Assembly (NCBI GenBank): GCA_964621185.1
Contig: CAZULM010000007.1
Location: 62,001 to 126,000, forward strand
Direction of reading: 5' to 3'
DNA from: M3007 sp964621185
GTDB lineage: Bacteria; Bacteroidota; Bacteroidia; Chitinophagales; Saprospiraceae
Length of the DNA: 64,000 bases
Shown here: one piece after another, positions 27,313 to 36,637 of the stretch
Layout: each line of letters opens with the position of its first letter
How positions within the stretch are numbered: the stretch's first letter is position 1
Position numbers and translations under genes: made by a program
Notes under the pieces: model-generated
Database searches by the model: none
What the model saw: the letters and a program-made list of their open reading frames with translations, nothing else
Told to the model about the DNA's origin: nothing

Positions 27313-29307
27313 TTATCTTAGGATGCACATTGTCAGCATTTTGTAAATATTTCCTTTTGTAATGCTGCAGTAATATATCCCAGGCGGGAGGCCAGCCAGC
27401 TCCAATTGGCATTTTCGTTCAGATAGTCCAGAAAGCAATTTTACAGGTTGGCCGATAGCGTTGGCAATTAGGATCGAAGCGTCGTCCAGTTCAAAATTGC
27501 TGCTTATTGTAAAATTTCCGTTGGAGGGGTTTGGGGACACCTGAATGTCGGGCTTGTGCGGTTCGTCGCTTGTGGACAGCACGGGCACACAGGCGGGTTT
27601 CAGGCTCAAAGCTAAGTCCAGCTGTGCAAAATCCACCCCGATATCGCGGCCATCGGTGGCTGCGTTTTTATAGGCGCTGGTCATGCCTAATGCGTAGTTG
27701 TGGTAATCTGCATTGCCGTTGGCATAGTTGATGAACTGCACGGCGCCGGTTGTCGCCGGGAAGTAATTCTGGCTCAGCGTATTGTAGTTGCTGTACTTCG
27801 TCGCATTGCCGCCGATCAGCACGTTTTTGTCGAAGTTTTTGTTGGCATCGGTGATGCCTGGGAAAAAGGCGGCCATTGGCCCATTGCCGCCCTGGGCAAA
27901 GCCGGGGCCGTAAATGCCCTGGTAGCCGCCGTCGGAGATAAAGCAGTGGAATAAGTTGTTGGCGAACCGGATGTTTTGCACAACGCCGTAGGCCCATGTG
28001 ATCGACCCGGATTGGAGCACGGTGTTGTGTTCTATCAAGATGTCGTCAGGGTCTCCGATTTTGATAAAGGTGCCGTCGTTTGGCCCAGCCACGTTCCCAT
28101 CGCCGTACTCCGCCCCGCTGATGTCGTAGAAAAGGTTGTTGGCGATTTTTATCCTTTTGGATTGCAGGCTTTGGGTTGGGCTGTCGTGCCCGGATAGCGA
28201 GATGCCGGCGCCCGCGTGGCGGATGATATTGTTGGTGATGGTGATGTCGCTCACGTCGGCTTGGGGCGCGGCGCCATTTTCTGCCCGTACCGTGAGCAAA
28301 ATGGCGTAACCGCTTTGGCCGATGGGGAGATCGGCCCAGGAGTTTTCCAGGATATTCCCGTCGAGCCAAACCCGTTTGCCTGTTTTCAATTCAAAAAGGT
28401 TTTTGATCGTCCAATGTTTGCCCGCATAGCTTGGGTGGCCGACCCGCCAGGAGAAGGGCTTGAAAAAATGGTTATTGCGCACTTCAATATCCGATGGCAC
28501 CAGGCCGGGTATAGCTGGCGCCGCGCCACCAAATAAGATGTTTTCGCCCGCAGATTCCAGGTAGTTGTTGATGATCTTGAAAGGGCCGGGGCCATTGGTT
28601 CCGCCGATGGCGTATGTATCGTAACCTATGCTGTGAAACCCTGAAATATGGGAGTTGATAACAGCGGAATTGGCGCAATTGAGCAAAATGCCCGCTTTCA
28701 TAATGTCGGCCTTGTCGTGGCCGTGGATGTAGCAACGGTCAACGATCAGGTTGTTAGGTACTGAATTCAAGTTGTTTTGGGCATTGGAGCCGTCACCGAG
28801 GAACATCAGGCCATAGCTGTTAAGCACTGTGGTATCTACCGTGATTTCAAGCCCTACGAACCGGTAATGGTGTGCGGAAGGCAGAGTGCGGAAGCAGGGC
28901 AGCCCGAAAGTGTTGGTGCTGATAATTTTGGGCATGGCATCTTTTTGGGCAGGATAGCTGGCATTCCCGGTGGGGGCGTTGGGGTTTATGCGCGTGTCCT
29001 GGTTGGGCAACAATGCTGATTGGGCAGAGCAGACAATGATCCAACCGTTCCCGGTTTTGTTGGGCAGGCTGAAGCTGCCTTTGAAGCTGACACCGGCATC
29101 GAGCAGCAGGATTGTGCCAGGGTTGGCGGCATTGAGGGCCGATTGCAAATTGCTGAAATCGCGGCCTGCGGGCCCGACGGTGATGACGGTATAGCCGCTA
29201 GTGTCGGGGAAGCACGTTTCGATGGAGGCGGTGTTGGGGAGGGTTTGAGCAGCCGTTGGGCACCAAAACAAAGCGAAAAAGAGGAATGAGAGCTGCGATG
29301 TTTTCAT
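27313..29307 (-). CDS. T9SS type A cargo, right-handed parallel beta-helix protein
   Basis: The 664-residue protein has a signal peptide (FWCPTAAQ). Residues about 40-560 form a pectin-lyase-type right-handed beta-helix with DFSNLQSALNAANPGTILLLDAG near the start and repeated NNxI/NNLF turns (ITITNNIIRHAGAGISL, IKIANNLFYDISG, ILIEHNTVLQSG). The C-terminal 75 residues (VSPNPSNGNFTISSNFELDD... to the end) are a type A T9SS sorting domain. Proteins of this form often act on or bind polysaccharide; no catalytic Asp cluster is clear enough to name an activity. It converges on the gene at 25728 with 4 bp between stops. Confidence 0.85.
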   Translation of the reverse strand: MKTSQLSFLFFALFWCPTAAQTLPNTASIETCFPDTSGYTVITVGPAGRDFSNLQSALNAANPGTILLLDAGVSFKGSFSLPNKTGNGWIIVCSAQSALLPNQDTRINPNAPTGNASYPAQKDAMPKIISTNTFGLPCFRTLPSAHHYRFVGLEITVDTTVLNSYGLMFLGDGSNAQNNLNSVPNNLIVDRCYIHGHDKADIMKAGILLNCANSAVINSHISGFHSIGYDTYAIGGTNGPGPFKIINNYLESAGENILFGGAAPAIPGLVPSDIEVRNNHFFKPFSWRVGHPSYAGKHWTIKNLFELKTGKRVWLDGNILENSWADLPIGQSGYAILLTVRAENGAAPQADVSDITITNNIIRHAGAGISLSGHDSPTQSLQSKRIKIANNLFYDISGAEYGDGNVAGPNDGTFIKIGDPDDILIEHNTVLQSGSITWAYGVVQNIRFANNLFHCFISDGGYQGIYGPGFAQGGNGPMAAFFPGITDANKNFDKNVLIGGNATKYSNYNTLSQNYFPATTGAVQFINYANGNADYHNYALGMTSAYKNAATDGRDIGVDFAQLDLALSLKPACVPVLSTSDEPHKPDIQVSPNPSNGNFTISSNFELDDASILIANAIGQPVKLLSGLSERKCQLELAGLPPGIYYCSITKGNIYKMLTMCILR

Positions 29308-29335
29308 GGACGATATGGTTGTGTGTTTGTAAAAG

Positions 29336-29806
29336 CTATGTGCCCAGCTTGTACCGCTCGTTCAGCACCGGCTGCTTGATATGCCGGGAAAAATCCTTGT
29401 CCCAAGGGAAACAGCCCAACAGGTCGGGGTAAACTACTTGTACAGTAGGAAAGTCATCGCCCTTGTAAAACCACCGTGCCCAGCCTAAGTATTCGGGATA
29501 GTGCTCCTTTTCCACATCCACGACAAGACAATCGAAATGCTCCACGATATCTGGGTTGAAAGCGCCAACTTTCAACCCGGTTCCTTCTTCGTAGCCGGTG
29601 CAAATATTGTCGATCAGGGCATGGCGAAGCTCTTGGTCGAGGCCGATGATCAGGATTTCCGGCAGCTGGTATGTCTTGTAAAGCCCAATGGAATAGCTGA
29701 AGCCAGGCTCCTCATCCGCGCCATTATAACTTTCAGCCACATGGATGACACTGAATCCATATTTTTCGATGTTGTCGAGGACTTGTTGTTCGGATTTTGT
29801 GCGCAC
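29336..29806 (-). CDS. DUF4262 protein
   Basis: The 156-residue product starts at a GTG (29806), 9 bp after the stop of the Fic gene, so the two are probably translated from one message. It shows the DUF4262 pattern: GFSYSIGLYKTYQLPEILIIGL near residues 34-55 and a C-terminal PTVQVVYPDLLGCFPWDKDF. The biochemical role of DUF4262 is unknown to me; the domain turns up near toxin-like and immunity-like genes, which fits the Fic neighbour but proves nothing. There is no signal peptide, so it is cytoplasmic. Confidence 0.8.
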   Translation of the reverse strand: MRTKSEQQVLDNIEKYGFSVIHVAESYNGADEEPGFSYSIGLYKTYQLPEILIIGLDQELRHALIDNICTGYEEGTGLKVGAFNPDIVEHFDCLVVDVEKEHYPEYLGWARWFYKGDDFPTVQVVYPDLLGCFPWDKDFSRHIKQPVLNERYKLGT

Positions 29807-29815
29807 GAGGTCTTA

Positions 29816-31318
29816 TTATATTTCGCTTGCTATTTGAGCCATCACGGCGGTGAGCGTATCTTCCAAGTATCTTCTGATATTTTGGGCCTTGGCTTCGCCA
29901 TTTTTATAGGCAGAGACTACATAGGGGGGTATCGGCAATGGAGAAGCTGCGTTGTCTAATTCTGCTTCTAATTTTCCTTTGCGTTCTAAAAAAACGCCGA
30001 TGGCGAGCGCTCCATCTTCGTATCCAAAATGATGGATGGTGATTCCGATATGGTATTTCTTGTCATCCGAAAAATCGAACCCGAGGATGAACCAGGCTTT
30101 GGGCAGGCTTCGGTTGAAATAATAATTGTGTTTCTGGGCATAGCTAATTATTTGACCAAAGTAAAAATCCTGGAAAGGCCGTTTTGTTCCTTCAAAAATG
30201 CGGGTGTCGTTAAATGGAGATTTTTTCAGATAAACGCCAGCATCTTTTCCGTATTTATGCTTTAGGTTTTGCTCAATTTCTTGCAGGTAGGCATCGCAAA
30301 TTGAAAAAATGTGTTGTCTTCCGGCAGCCAATATTTTTTCTGTTGCTTCGCCTGAAGCCTTTTTTTGGCCCCTGACTTTTTGGATTAAGGCATCTTGCAC
30401 CAGCTCAAAAGGCAAGGAAGGCGAGACTTCTTGGACATTGAGCGCTTTTTCGATATTGCGTTTTTGGGTTTCGGCAAGATAGGTCACGAAGGGCTGTATG
30501 TTGCCGACATCTGCTTTTTCAAGTGTCTCAAGATATTTTGCTTTAGCTTCTTCCCGCAGCACCGTCAGGGGGAAAAAACCTCCTTTTACAAAAATGAGGC
30601 TGGCAAGCAGCCGGACTACACGGCCATTCCCGTCTTGAAATGGATGGATGGTTGTAAAGGCATGATGCACCCACCCGGCCAAAATCAAGGGATGGATGCC
30701 TTCGTCGGACAACCGATTGTAGGTGTCGATCAAGGTGTCCATTTCAGCATCGACGTGTTCTGGCGGGCAATAGAGGATTTTTGTGCCATCGGGCCTGACT
30801 GGGTTGTTCTCCCATTTTTTGAATGCCCCTTTCAGCAGGGGGATTTTCAGCTTTCTGCCTTGTGCATCCCGGCCTTCAGCGGTTTCTTGGTGCCGCGTAA
30901 CCAATTGATGCAACTGTTTAACCATCGAAACAGAAAATGGCCGATGCTCTTTAACAATATCAAACACCCAATTCACGGCCTCCAGATGGTCATTCAAGTG
31001 TTCAAGGAGGGTTTTAGGCTCAATATTGGTGTCGTTGTGGCTGAGCAAGGCGCTCCGAAAGCCTTCATTTATGAAAGCTTCGGTAACACCCGCACTCAAA
31101 TCATACATCCTTTCCACAATTCCCGTCTCAATGGCGTGTTCACGTTTCAAGCGCTCCATAAAATGCTTGTACTCAACTGAGCTTTCTTGCAGTTTTTCGC
31201 GCTGAACGAACCAGGAATCTGCAATATCGTCCAGCAACGAAGTGTCACAGTTGGCCCAGATTGAAGTAAATTCAATTGGTTTCCATATACTGAACACCGG
31301 TTGCTGGGCCTCTTTCAT
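29816..31318 (-). CDS. Fic family protein, probable AMP-transferase
   Basis: The 500-residue product carries the complete Fic motif HPFQDGNGRVVR with His225. Fic enzymes usually transfer AMP from ATP to a hydroxyl on a target protein. Residues 61-68 (HAIETGIV) resemble the N-terminal inhibitory helix of class II Fic proteins, although the Glu is followed by Thr and then Gly, so the autoinhibition motif is not exact. About 200 residues follow the Fic domain (330-500), longer than usual, with strands such as KAWFILGFDFSDDKKYHIGI and no domain I can name. It lies 14 bp after ileS and directly before the DUF4262 gene. Confidence 0.9.
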   Translation of the reverse strand: MKEAQQPVFSIWKPIEFTSIWANCDTSLLDDIADSWFVQREKLQESSVEYKHFMERLKREHAIETGIVERMYDLSAGVTEAFINEGFRSALLSHNDTNIEPKTLLEHLNDHLEAVNWVFDIVKEHRPFSVSMVKQLHQLVTRHQETAEGRDAQGRKLKIPLLKGAFKKWENNPVRPDGTKILYCPPEHVDAEMDTLIDTYNRLSDEGIHPLILAGWVHHAFTTIHPFQDGNGRVVRLLASLIFVKGGFFPLTVLREEAKAKYLETLEKADVGNIQPFVTYLAETQKRNIEKALNVQEVSPSLPFELVQDALIQKVRGQKKASGEATEKILAAGRQHIFSICDAYLQEIEQNLKHKYGKDAGVYLKKSPFNDTRIFEGTKRPFQDFYFGQIISYAQKHNYYFNRSLPKAWFILGFDFSDDKKYHIGITIHHFGYEDGALAIGVFLERKGKLEAELDNAASPLPIPPYVVSAYKNGEAKAQNIRRYLEDTLTAVMAQIASEI

Positions 31319-31332
31319 TGCATCAGATTCTT

Positions 31333-34300
31333 TTATGATTGTCGAATGTCTATACGCAAAGATACGGCATCACTGATTTCTACAGCTTCGCTTTCCAAAC
31401 TATCCACAAACACCAGCCCATCTGCCAGCGTCTCCCCTTTGATGTAATCGCCGTGCTGTTCTGCTACTTTTCGCATCAGGGCATTTTCTTCCAAATGCAC
31501 CACGATGCGGTCGGTCACCTGAAAATCCTTTTCCTTGCGCAGTTTCTGAATCGCGCTCACTAAGTCGCGGGCGATGCCTTCGGCCAGCAACGCATCGTTC
31601 ATCGTTACGTCGAGCGCCACGGTGAGGCCGTCGTCTGTGGCGACTTTCCAGCCGGGCAGGTCTTCCGTGCTGACAATAATATCGTCGGGCGTGAGGGTGT
31701 AGGTATTGCCGTTGAGGGTAATGGGCAAGGCGCCGGATTTTTCCAGTGCATTGATTTGATCGTTGCTGAGGCTGGCGATGAAAGCCGCTGCATCTTTCAT
31801 GTCTTTGCCCATTTTTCCGCCAAGGGTTTTGAAGTTGGCTTTGGCGCCTTTCTTCAGCAACCCGCTGGCATCGGTGACGTATTCCAGTTCCTTGATGTTT
31901 GTTTCGCTTAAAATCAGGTCTTTCACGCCATCCACCTCTTTGATAAATGCGGCATCCAACACGGGCAATAATATTTTTTGCAATGGTTGGCGGACGCGCA
32001 GCTTTTCCTTTTTCCGGATGCTGAAAGCCAGGGAACATATCCGTTGGGCGTAGTCCATGCGTTTTTCCAGCGCCGTATCAATTTTGGAAGGGTCGGGCTG
32101 GATGAGGTCGCTCAAGTGGATGGATTCATGCCGCAACGGCGTGTTGTTGGCTTTTGCGGCAGCGCGGATGGGGGCTGTCATGTTGCGGTACATCCAGTCG
32201 CTGAAGAAAGGCGCTAAGGAGCACATAAGCTGGTTGGTGACCATGAGGCATTCCCAAAGTGTTTGGTAGGCTGCTTCCTTGTCCGGGTTCATATCGCCCT
32301 TCCAAAATCGCCTTCTGGAGAGGCGCACGTACCAGTTGGAGAGGTGTTCATCTACAAACGTCTCGATGGCGCGGGCAGCACGGGTGGGTTCGTATTTATC
32401 CATTTCGGCGCGGTATTCCGCCACCAGGGAGTACAGTTTGGAGATGACCCAGCGGTCGAGCTCGCTGCGTTCGGCGTAGGGCAGCACGTTCATTTCGTCC
32501 ATTTTCCAGCCGTCGAGGTTGGCGTACAGGGCGAAGAAGTTGTAGGTGTTGTAGAGGGTGCCGAAGAGCTTGTTGCGGGTTTCCAGGATGCCTTCGGCGT
32601 TGAACTTGAGGTTGTCCCAGGGTGAGGCATTGGCCAGCATGTACCAGCGCGTGGCATCGGCGCCGTAGGTGGAAAGCGTTTCGAACGGATCGACGACATT
32701 GCCTTTCGATTTCGACATTTTGTTGCCCTCTTTATCGAGTACGAGTCCGTTGGACACCACGTTTTTGAACGCTACGGAGTCGAAGCACATGACGGCGATG
32801 GCATGTAAAGTGTAGAACCAGCCGCGGGTTTGGTCAACGCCTTCTGCGATAAAATCGGCGGGGAAGTTGTTTTTGAAGGCTTCCTGGTTTTCAAAAGGAT
32901 AGTGCCATTGTGCGTAGGGCATGGAGCCGGAATCGAACCAAACGTCAATAAGGTCGAGTTCGCGGCGCATGGGTTTGCCGGAAGGGGACACGAGGGTAAC
33001 CTCGTCTATGTACGGGCGATGGAAGTCTTCAGGCAACTGTTGCTTCAGCCCGAGCGCCGCATTTGCCTTTTCAATTTCGGTTTTCAAATCTGCCACGGCC
33101 CCAATGCACAGCTCTTCTTCCCCGTCTTCCGTGCGCCAGATCGGCAGTGGCACACCCCAATACCGGGAGCGGGAAAGGTTCCAGTCCTGCAGGTTGTCGA
33201 GCCATTGGCCGAATCGGCCCGTGCCAGTGCTTTCGGGCTGCCAGTTGATGGTTTTGTTGAGTTCCGACATGCGCTCCTTGGCTGCGGAAGCGCGCACGAA
33301 CCAGGAGTCGAGCGGGTAGTACAGTACGGGCTTGTCGGTACGCCAGCAATGTGGGTAGTTGTGCAGGTACTTTTCGATCTTGAAGGCTTTGTTCTCGTCC
33401 TTCAGTTTGAGGCACAGCAGCAAGTCTGTGGATTTAAACGCTTTGTCTGCCGTAACTTCTTCCGGGTAATATTCCGCTTTGACGTAACGGCCACCAAATT
33501 CTTCACCCATTTCGGCCACGAATTTCCCTTGCCGGTCAACCAGCGGGAAGGGCAGGGCGGGGTTCTGCTCGTTGGGGATGCCGATCATGGGGATGCCGGC
33601 TTCGCGCGCCGCGCGCATATCGTCGGCGCCGAAGTAGGGGGCGGTATGCACCACGCCGGTGCCGTCTTCGGTGGTGACAAAATCGCCGGTGATCACGCGG
33701 AAGGCATTGGCATCCAGTTCCGGGATGGCCTGGAATTTCAAGAGTTGTTCGTAGTGGATGCCCGCCAGGTCTTTGCCTTTGAAGGTTTTCACCACGCGGT
33801 AGGGGATTGCCGGTTTTTTCTCCGTTGTGTCGAAGGGTTGCATGGGCAATTTGGCGTGTTCGGGGTTGAAATAGGCCGACAGGCGGTCTTTGGCCAGGAT
33901 TACGCTGACAGGCAGGGCGTTGTACGGGCTGAATGTCTGCACTTTTACGTACTCGATGTTAGGCCCGACGGTGAGGGCTACGTTGCTGGGGAGTGTCCAG
34001 GGGGTAGTCGTCCAGGCAAGTATGCGCACATCTTCGCCGGGGTTGTCGAAAAGGGCGGCGGAGGCATTGCTTTGCAGCACCTTGAACATCGCGATCACGG
34101 AAATGTCGATCACTTCTTTGTAGCAGCCGGGCATGTTCAATTCGTGGGTGCTCAGTCCTGTACCTGCAGCGGGGCTGTAGGGTTGTATGGTAAATCCTTT
34201 GTACAGGAAGGATTCTCCGGCATCGGTTTTCTTGTCGTACAAACGCTTCAGCAACCACCAAACCGATTCGATGTAGTTGTTTTCGAAGGTGATGTAGGGG

Positions 34301-34734
34301 TTGTCGAGGTCGAGCCAATGCCCCATTTGCAGGGTGAGGTTGTCCCACATGTCCTTGTAGCGCATCACGGTGCTGCGGCAGGCGTGGTTGTAGTCGTCCA
34401 CCGATATTTTTTTACCGATGTCTTCTTTGGTGATGCCGAGCTCTTTTTCCACCTGTAGCTCAATGGGCAGGCCATGCGTATCCCAGCCCCCTTTGCGCTC
34501 CACGCGGTGGCCTTTCAGGGTGGCATAGCGGCAGAAGATATCCTTAACGGTGCGGGCCATCACGTGGTGGATGCCGGGTTTGCCGTTGGCGGAAGGAGGG
34601 CCTTCGTAAAATACATAAGAGTTGTTTGCCGGGCGTTGCGACACCGACTGCTCAAAAATCCGTTCATCTTTCCAAAATTGCAGGATTTCGGCATCGATGG
34701 CGGGGAGGTTGAGGTGTTTGAATTCTTTGTACAT
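31333..34734 (-). CDS. ileS: Isoleucyl-tRNA synthetase
   Basis: The 1133-residue enzyme charges tRNA-Ile with isoleucine in the cytoplasm. The class I signature is present: the HIGH equivalent GIHH at 54-57 and KMSKS at 672-676. The editing (CP1) domain between them keeps WTTPWTLPSN and the later GTGVVHTAPYFGADD. The length and the opening YVFYEGPPSANGKPGIHHV are those of the long IleS form common in Bacteroidota, which groups with the eukaryote-like type and is associated with low mupirocin sensitivity. The gene stands between the TcmP cassette and Fic. No T-box leader is visible upstream. Confidence 0.97.
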   Translation of the reverse strand: MYKEFKHLNLPAIDAEILQFWKDERIFEQSVSQRPANNSYVFYEGPPSANGKPGIHHVMARTVKDIFCRYATLKGHRVERKGGWDTHGLPIELQVEKELGITKEDIGKKISVDDYNHACRSTVMRYKDMWDNLTLQMGHWLDLDNPYITFENNYIESVWWLLKRLYDKKTDAGESFLYKGFTIQPYSPAAGTGLSTHELNMPGCYKEVIDISVIAMFKVLQSNASAALFDNPGEDVRILAWTTTPWTLPSNVALTVGPNIEYVKVQTFSPYNALPVSVILAKDRLSAYFNPEHAKLPMQPFDTTEKKPAIPYRVVKTFKGKDLAGIHYEQLLKFQAIPELDANAFRVITGDFVTTEDGTGVVHTAPYFGADDMRAAREAGIPMIGIPNEQNPALPFPLVDRQGKFVAEMGEEFGGRYVKAEYYPEEVTADKAFKSTDLLLCLKLKDENKAFKIEKYLHNYPHCWRTDKPVLYYPLDSWFVRASAAKERMSELNKTINWQPESTGTGRFGQWLDNLQDWNLSRSRYWGVPLPIWRTEDGEEELCIGAVADLKTEIEKANAALGLKQQLPEDFHRPYIDEVTLVSPSGKPMRRELDLIDVWFDSGSMPYAQWHYPFENQEAFKNNFPADFIAEGVDQTRGWFYTLHAIAVMCFDSVAFKNVVSNGLVLDKEGNKMSKSKGNVVDPFETLSTYGADATRWYMLANASPWDNLKFNAEGILETRNKLFGTLYNTYNFFALYANLDGWKMDEMNVLPYAERSELDRWVISKLYSLVAEYRAEMDKYEPTRAARAIETFVDEHLSNWYVRLSRRRFWKGDMNPDKEAAYQTLWECLMVTNQLMCSLAPFFSDWMYRNMTAPIRAAAKANNTPLRHESIHLSDLIQPDPSKIDTALEKRMDYAQRICSLAFSIRKKEKLRVRQPLQKILLPVLDAAFIKEVDGVKDLILSETNIKELEYVTDASGLLKKGAKANFKTLGGKMGKDMKDAAAFIASLSNDQINALEKSGALPITLNGNTYTLTPDDIIVSTEDLPGWKVATDDGLTVALDVTMNDALLAEGIARDLVSAIQKLRKEKDFQVTDRIVVHLEENALMRKVAEQHGDYIKGETLADGLVFVDSLESEAVEISDAVSLRIDIRQS

Positions 34735-34799
34735 GTTGTTTTGTTGTTTACCCGCCGAGGCATTGGCGAAAACGGGTTAATCTTTTTTTCATTACTCCA

Positions 34800-35555
34800 T
34801 TAGTTCCCACTGAGGCGGGCTGCTGGTTTTGAGCGATTGAACGCACCTTTTATCTTCACAGGATATTCATCGTATGTGCGGCCATTTAGTTCTCGCCCAG
34901 CAGCCTTTTTGTTTTTTCCGCCCCATTGTTTAAAAAAGAAGGCAACATTTTCTTTCTGGCACTGAATCAGAATGCTTTGAGCCCATTCCGCTTTCATGGG
35001 GCGAGGCTTATGGCCACTTTCACCACCAACGATTACCCAATCAATTCCTGTTAAGTTCAAATTCTCCAGTGGGCCGATCAATGGTTCGAGTGACAAAAAT
35101 TTCACTTCGGCACCTGTAACCCTCAAAAATTCAATTCTCGATGCAACTTTTTGCTCTTCGACCGAAACTCCCATCCAAATATTGGGTGTCCAGGTTAAAA
35201 ATGGCGAGAGCTCAGCTGCCCGTTCGGCTCTTTTTGTCAGCACTTGGAAATGGTGTTGGGGGCACTCATTCATGGTTTTAAAGACTTTTTGGATAAAAGC
35301 CAATGGTACTTTTTCATGAAAAAGATCGGACATGCTATTTACAAATATCACGGAGGGTTTCCATTTTCTTGGGTGGTCTATTACCTCTGGATGCAAGGTA
35401 AGTTCAAATCCGTTTTCGTACTTTTCTAAACCCATCGCATGTAGGCGTTTGGCCATCACTTCGGCATAGCAAAATTTACAGCCTTGTGAGATTTTATCAC
35501 AGCCAGTAGTAGGGTTCCAGGTTTGTTGAGTCCATTCAATTGAGGATTGTGCCAT
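34800..35555 (-). CDS. DUF5131 (Gp37/Gp68-like) three-Cys-motif protein
   Basis: The ATG at 35555 gives 251 residues; a TTG three codons upstream would overlap the previous stop. The protein opens with SIEWTQQTWNPTTGC and carries the three-Cys cluster C19-x6-C26-x2-C29 (GCDKISQGCKFCYAE), similar in spacing to iron-sulfur sites of radical-SAM proteins. It continues with the conserved VFVNSMSDLFH, FQVLTKR, WMGVSVE and WVIVGGESG. The activity of the family is unknown; the Cys cluster and the TcmP partner suggest a redox or radical reaction. It starts 5 bp after tcmP. Confidence 0.88.
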   Translation of the reverse strand: MAQSSIEWTQQTWNPTTGCDKISQGCKFCYAEVMAKRLHAMGLEKYENGFELTLHPEVIDHPRKWKPSVIFVNSMSDLFHEKVPLAFIQKVFKTMNECPQHHFQVLTKRAERAAELSPFLTWTPNIWMGVSVEEQKVASRIEFLRVTGAEVKFLSLEPLIGPLENLNLTGIDWVIVGGESGHKPRPMKAEWAQSILIQCQKENVAFFFKQWGGKNKKAAGRELNGRTYDEYPVKIKGAFNRSKPAARLSGN

Positions 35556-35560
35556 ATCGT

Positions 35561-36448
35561 TCAACTTTTTTCGATGATATATTTAGCAATTCTACCTCCT
35601 GCTTCATTGTTTGATGCGAATACAAAATGGAAAATAGGGGTGCCACTAGAGTTTAGCAACGGTAGTGGGTTCGTAACATGCTTCCAAATCGTTTTCAAAT
35701 TTTCAGAATAAATCCCAGCTATCTGCTGAATTGGTTTATTGACCTTTTGAATCAGCGTTTCATCGTCCCCAAAAAGTGTAGGTGTTTGTATTTCTGAATA
35801 AAAACGCTTTCTAATTTCCGTTTCACTCATGCCAAAAAATGATGTAAGTTTTTTACTGAACATCAATTTGCACTTTTTGTCGAGGAGACGGTTAACAATT
35901 ACGCCCGTAGGGATCAATATCCAGATGTCAGAACGCGTACCGCGTAATTTTGCAATTGTTTCCCATTCAAGTTGCATTCCAAAGGGATCCAGAAACACCA
36001 GTGCAGCTAAGGATTTGTTTTGATGCAATGCGGCAGCGAGTTTTTTTACTTGCTCATTGCAATCTCCTTTTCTGTATTCCAAGGTACGACTTCTTCCATT
36101 TGGCAGACTATCAAGTTTGGATTGAAGTTTTTTGAGTGAGATTTCATCTTTTTCAACAAAATAGTAGAAATCAAAAGCTTTGTCAAGGTTTATCAATCGT
36201 TCAGCTGCTCCTTGGTACAGATACATTTCTTCATTATCAAGGTTCAGTTCAGTGAAAAGATTGCTTTTGGTTGTTTCGCCACGTTCTCCGCTCCCAGCAA
36301 ACCCGTCAAAATAGATTGTTTTGAATTGTGGATATTTGGCCATTATCGTAAGATATGCATCTACGTACCGAATAAATGCATCTAGTTTCTTCTCTGTCCA
36401 AGATCCTCCCCAAGGATAATCCTTTTTAGGTTCATTTACATAATCCAT
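35561..36448 (-). CDS. tcmP: Three-Cys-motif partner protein TcmP
   Basis: The ATG at 36448 gives 295 residues; a longer in-frame TTG start lies after a terminator-like hairpin and adds no family residues. The N-terminal Rossmann core resembles an S-adenosylmethionine methyltransferase: motif I is IYFDGFAGSGERGE, an acidic strand end follows at YYFVEKDE, and motif IV is LVFLDPFGM, with DPFG where DNA methyltransferases have DPPY or NPPY. TcmP genes are known to travel with the three-Cys DUF5131 gene, as here. Substrate unknown. Base composition of the pair is more AT-rich than ileS or fur on either side, which fits lateral transfer. Confidence 0.85.
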   Translation of the reverse strand: MDYVNEPKKDYPWGGSWTEKKLDAFIRYVDAYLTIMAKYPQFKTIYFDGFAGSGERGETTKSNLFTELNLDNEEMYLYQGAAERLINLDKAFDFYYFVEKDEISLKKLQSKLDSLPNGRSRTLEYRKGDCNEQVKKLAAALHQNKSLAALVFLDPFGMQLEWETIAKLRGTRSDIWILIPTGVIVNRLLDKKCKLMFSKKLTSFFGMSETEIRKRFYSEIQTPTLFGDDETLIQKVNKPIQQIAGIYSENLKTIWKHVTNPLPLLNSSGTPIFHFVFASNNEAGGRIAKYIIEKS

Positions 36449-36507
36449 AAAGCTGATTTTTTGCAACAAAAATAAACTAAATGTTTTAATTTTTTGTTTT
36501 TCCAATC

Positions 36508-36540
36508 AAAAACCCCGGATAGTTTGCACACCAACCGGGG
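36508..36540 (-). terminator. Rho-independent terminator upstream of tcmP
   Basis: On the minus strand CCCCGG (36535-36540) pairs with CCGGGG (36513-36518), followed by five T. No minus-strand gene ends here, so it would stop transcripts that start at the -7 box at 36630-36637 before they reach tcmP. Confidence 0.6.
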
Positions 36541-36622
36541 TTTCTGTTCTCCAAACAGGCGTACCTCGTCAGGTGTGCGAACACTGGCGAATAATAATAC
36601 CGTCGGAAATAATTATCTGAAA
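36508..36622 (-). ncRNA. Candidate structured leader RNA of tcmP, possible pseudoknot and terminator
   Basis: Read on the minus strand, a consensus -7 box (36630-36637) is followed by GCACACC (36572-36578), a small hairpin CTGTT-TGGAG-AACAG (36544-36558), CCCCGG (36535-36540), GGTGTGC (36526-36532) and CCGGGG plus five T (36508-36518). CCCCGG/CCGGGG is a terminator stem, and its loop contains GGTGTGC, which can pair with the upstream GCACACC. This order permits an H-type pseudoknot or an antiterminator. It lies 60-170 bp before the tcmP ATG. It does not match a riboswitch class I can confirm, and it could also be a free small RNA. Confidence 0.45.
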
Positions 36623-36629
36623 CATGGGG

Positions 36630-36637
36630 CAAAGGTA
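36630..36637 (-). promoter_or_regulatory. TAnnTTTG -7 box before the tcmP leader
   Basis: On the minus strand this reads TACCTTTG, an exact -7 consensus. No clear -33 is seen at the right distance. Transcription would start about 170 bp before the tcmP ATG. Confidence 0.5.

Noticed and set aside
31333..31400. T-box or other tRNA-sensing leader expected for ileS
   Set aside because: The gap upstream of the ileS start (34735-34799) is only 65 bp and has no T-box sequence or specifier-like stem. T-boxes are also not expected in Bacteroidota.
32830..34458. 542-residue plus-strand open frame
   Set aside because: It is the antisense shadow of ileS and shows no family motifs.
36540..36580. GACGAGGTACGCC in the tcmP leader looks like part of the guanidine-III (mini-ykkC-like) riboswitch core as I remember it
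   Set aside because: The required second stem and the spacing after GCC do not fit, and the downstream genes are not guanidine exporters. I keep it as an unnamed structured RNA.
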